The notes under the pieces are model-generated. The model was not told the origin of the DNA. It searched no databases and saw only the letters and a program-made list of their open reading frames with translations. A program made the translations under genes and the position numbers. Of a stretch of DNA of 32,676 nt, positions 32,607 through 32,676 are shown in pieces. Origin of the DNA: a bacterium (GTDB lineage Bacteria > UBP6 > UBA1177); NCBI GenBank assembly GCA_022703485.1, contig JAKLDO010000036.1, positions 1 through 32,676 on the forward strand, read 5' to 3'. Each line of letters starts with the position of its first letter. The first letter of the stretch is position 1.

Positions 32607-32635
32607 AATATAGCGACTTGAAAAGTTTCCGTCAA
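32607..32635 (-). promoter_or_regulatory. Predicted promoter for the rhuM-like gene
   Basis: On the minus strand TTGACG (32635-32630) and TATATT (32612-32607) are separated by 17 bp, about 30 bp upstream of the ATG at 32575. The remaining bases to the window end show nothing I recognise. Confidence 0.6.
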
Positions 32636-32676
32636 ATTATTTTAGATTGCCGCTTGATTAGCTTGCTGTTTTAGGG

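Overview
The window looks like chromosomal DNA from a Gram-negative bacterium that I cannot place with certainty. Lipoproteins, a periplasmic-adaptor ABC exporter and FMN-binding and efflux genes imply two membranes. The core genes favour AGA/AGG arginine, CTT/CTC leucine and ATA isoleucine codons. The lipoprotein at 25755, with a Gly-Asp-Thr/Ser repeat and six-cysteine modules, recalls proteins of Myxococcota and other former deltaproteobacterial lineages; that placement is low-confidence inference.

Layout. 1-4180 is an AT-rich accessory stretch: the 3' part of an Abi_C-type gene, an RloA/RloB (AbiL-like) ATPase plus TOPRIM pair, an AbiEi-like regulator with a palindromic operator over its -10, and a DNA-polymerase-beta-like nucleotidyltransferase overlapping a 60-residue partner. 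4180-8726 holds an FMN-binding membrane protein, tRNA-Ala(GGC) on the minus strand, and the grpE-dnaK-dnaJ chaperone operon. 8731-11099 (minus) is a Fic protein and a secreted serine hydrolase, with a repeat-rich control region (11100-11321) shared with a divergent AAA/DUF4143 ATPase (11322-12656).

12696-20123 is a complete type I restriction-modification locus (hsdM, hsdS, a Schlafen/AlbA-type ATP-binding gene, hsdR) with different codon use. It lies exactly between two perfect 43-bp direct repeats, 12653-12695 and 20124-20166. The right copy is the last 13 codons and stop of an ABC permease gene. Recombination between the repeats would remove 7,471 bp and leave that permease gene and the DUF4143 gene converging with overlapping stop codons. 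This is the most striking structure in the window, and it fits 'insertion with long target duplication', which has been described for restriction-modification genes.

20124-25601 (minus) is a TetR-adaptor-ATPase-ATPase-permease-permease exporter operon of the YbhGFSR type, with the two ATPase halves as separate genes. 25755-26360 is a cysteine-rich lipoprotein. 26461-31709 is a housekeeping operon: a YhaM-like HD exonuclease, gap, pgk, pyrG and a small membrane protein, ending in an intrinsic terminator. 31730-32575 (minus) is a RhuM/ORF6N-type protein with a phospholipase-D-like tail.

No intergenic gap exceeds 300 bases. Promoters, operators and terminators were read by eye and are predictions. 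No database search was run.
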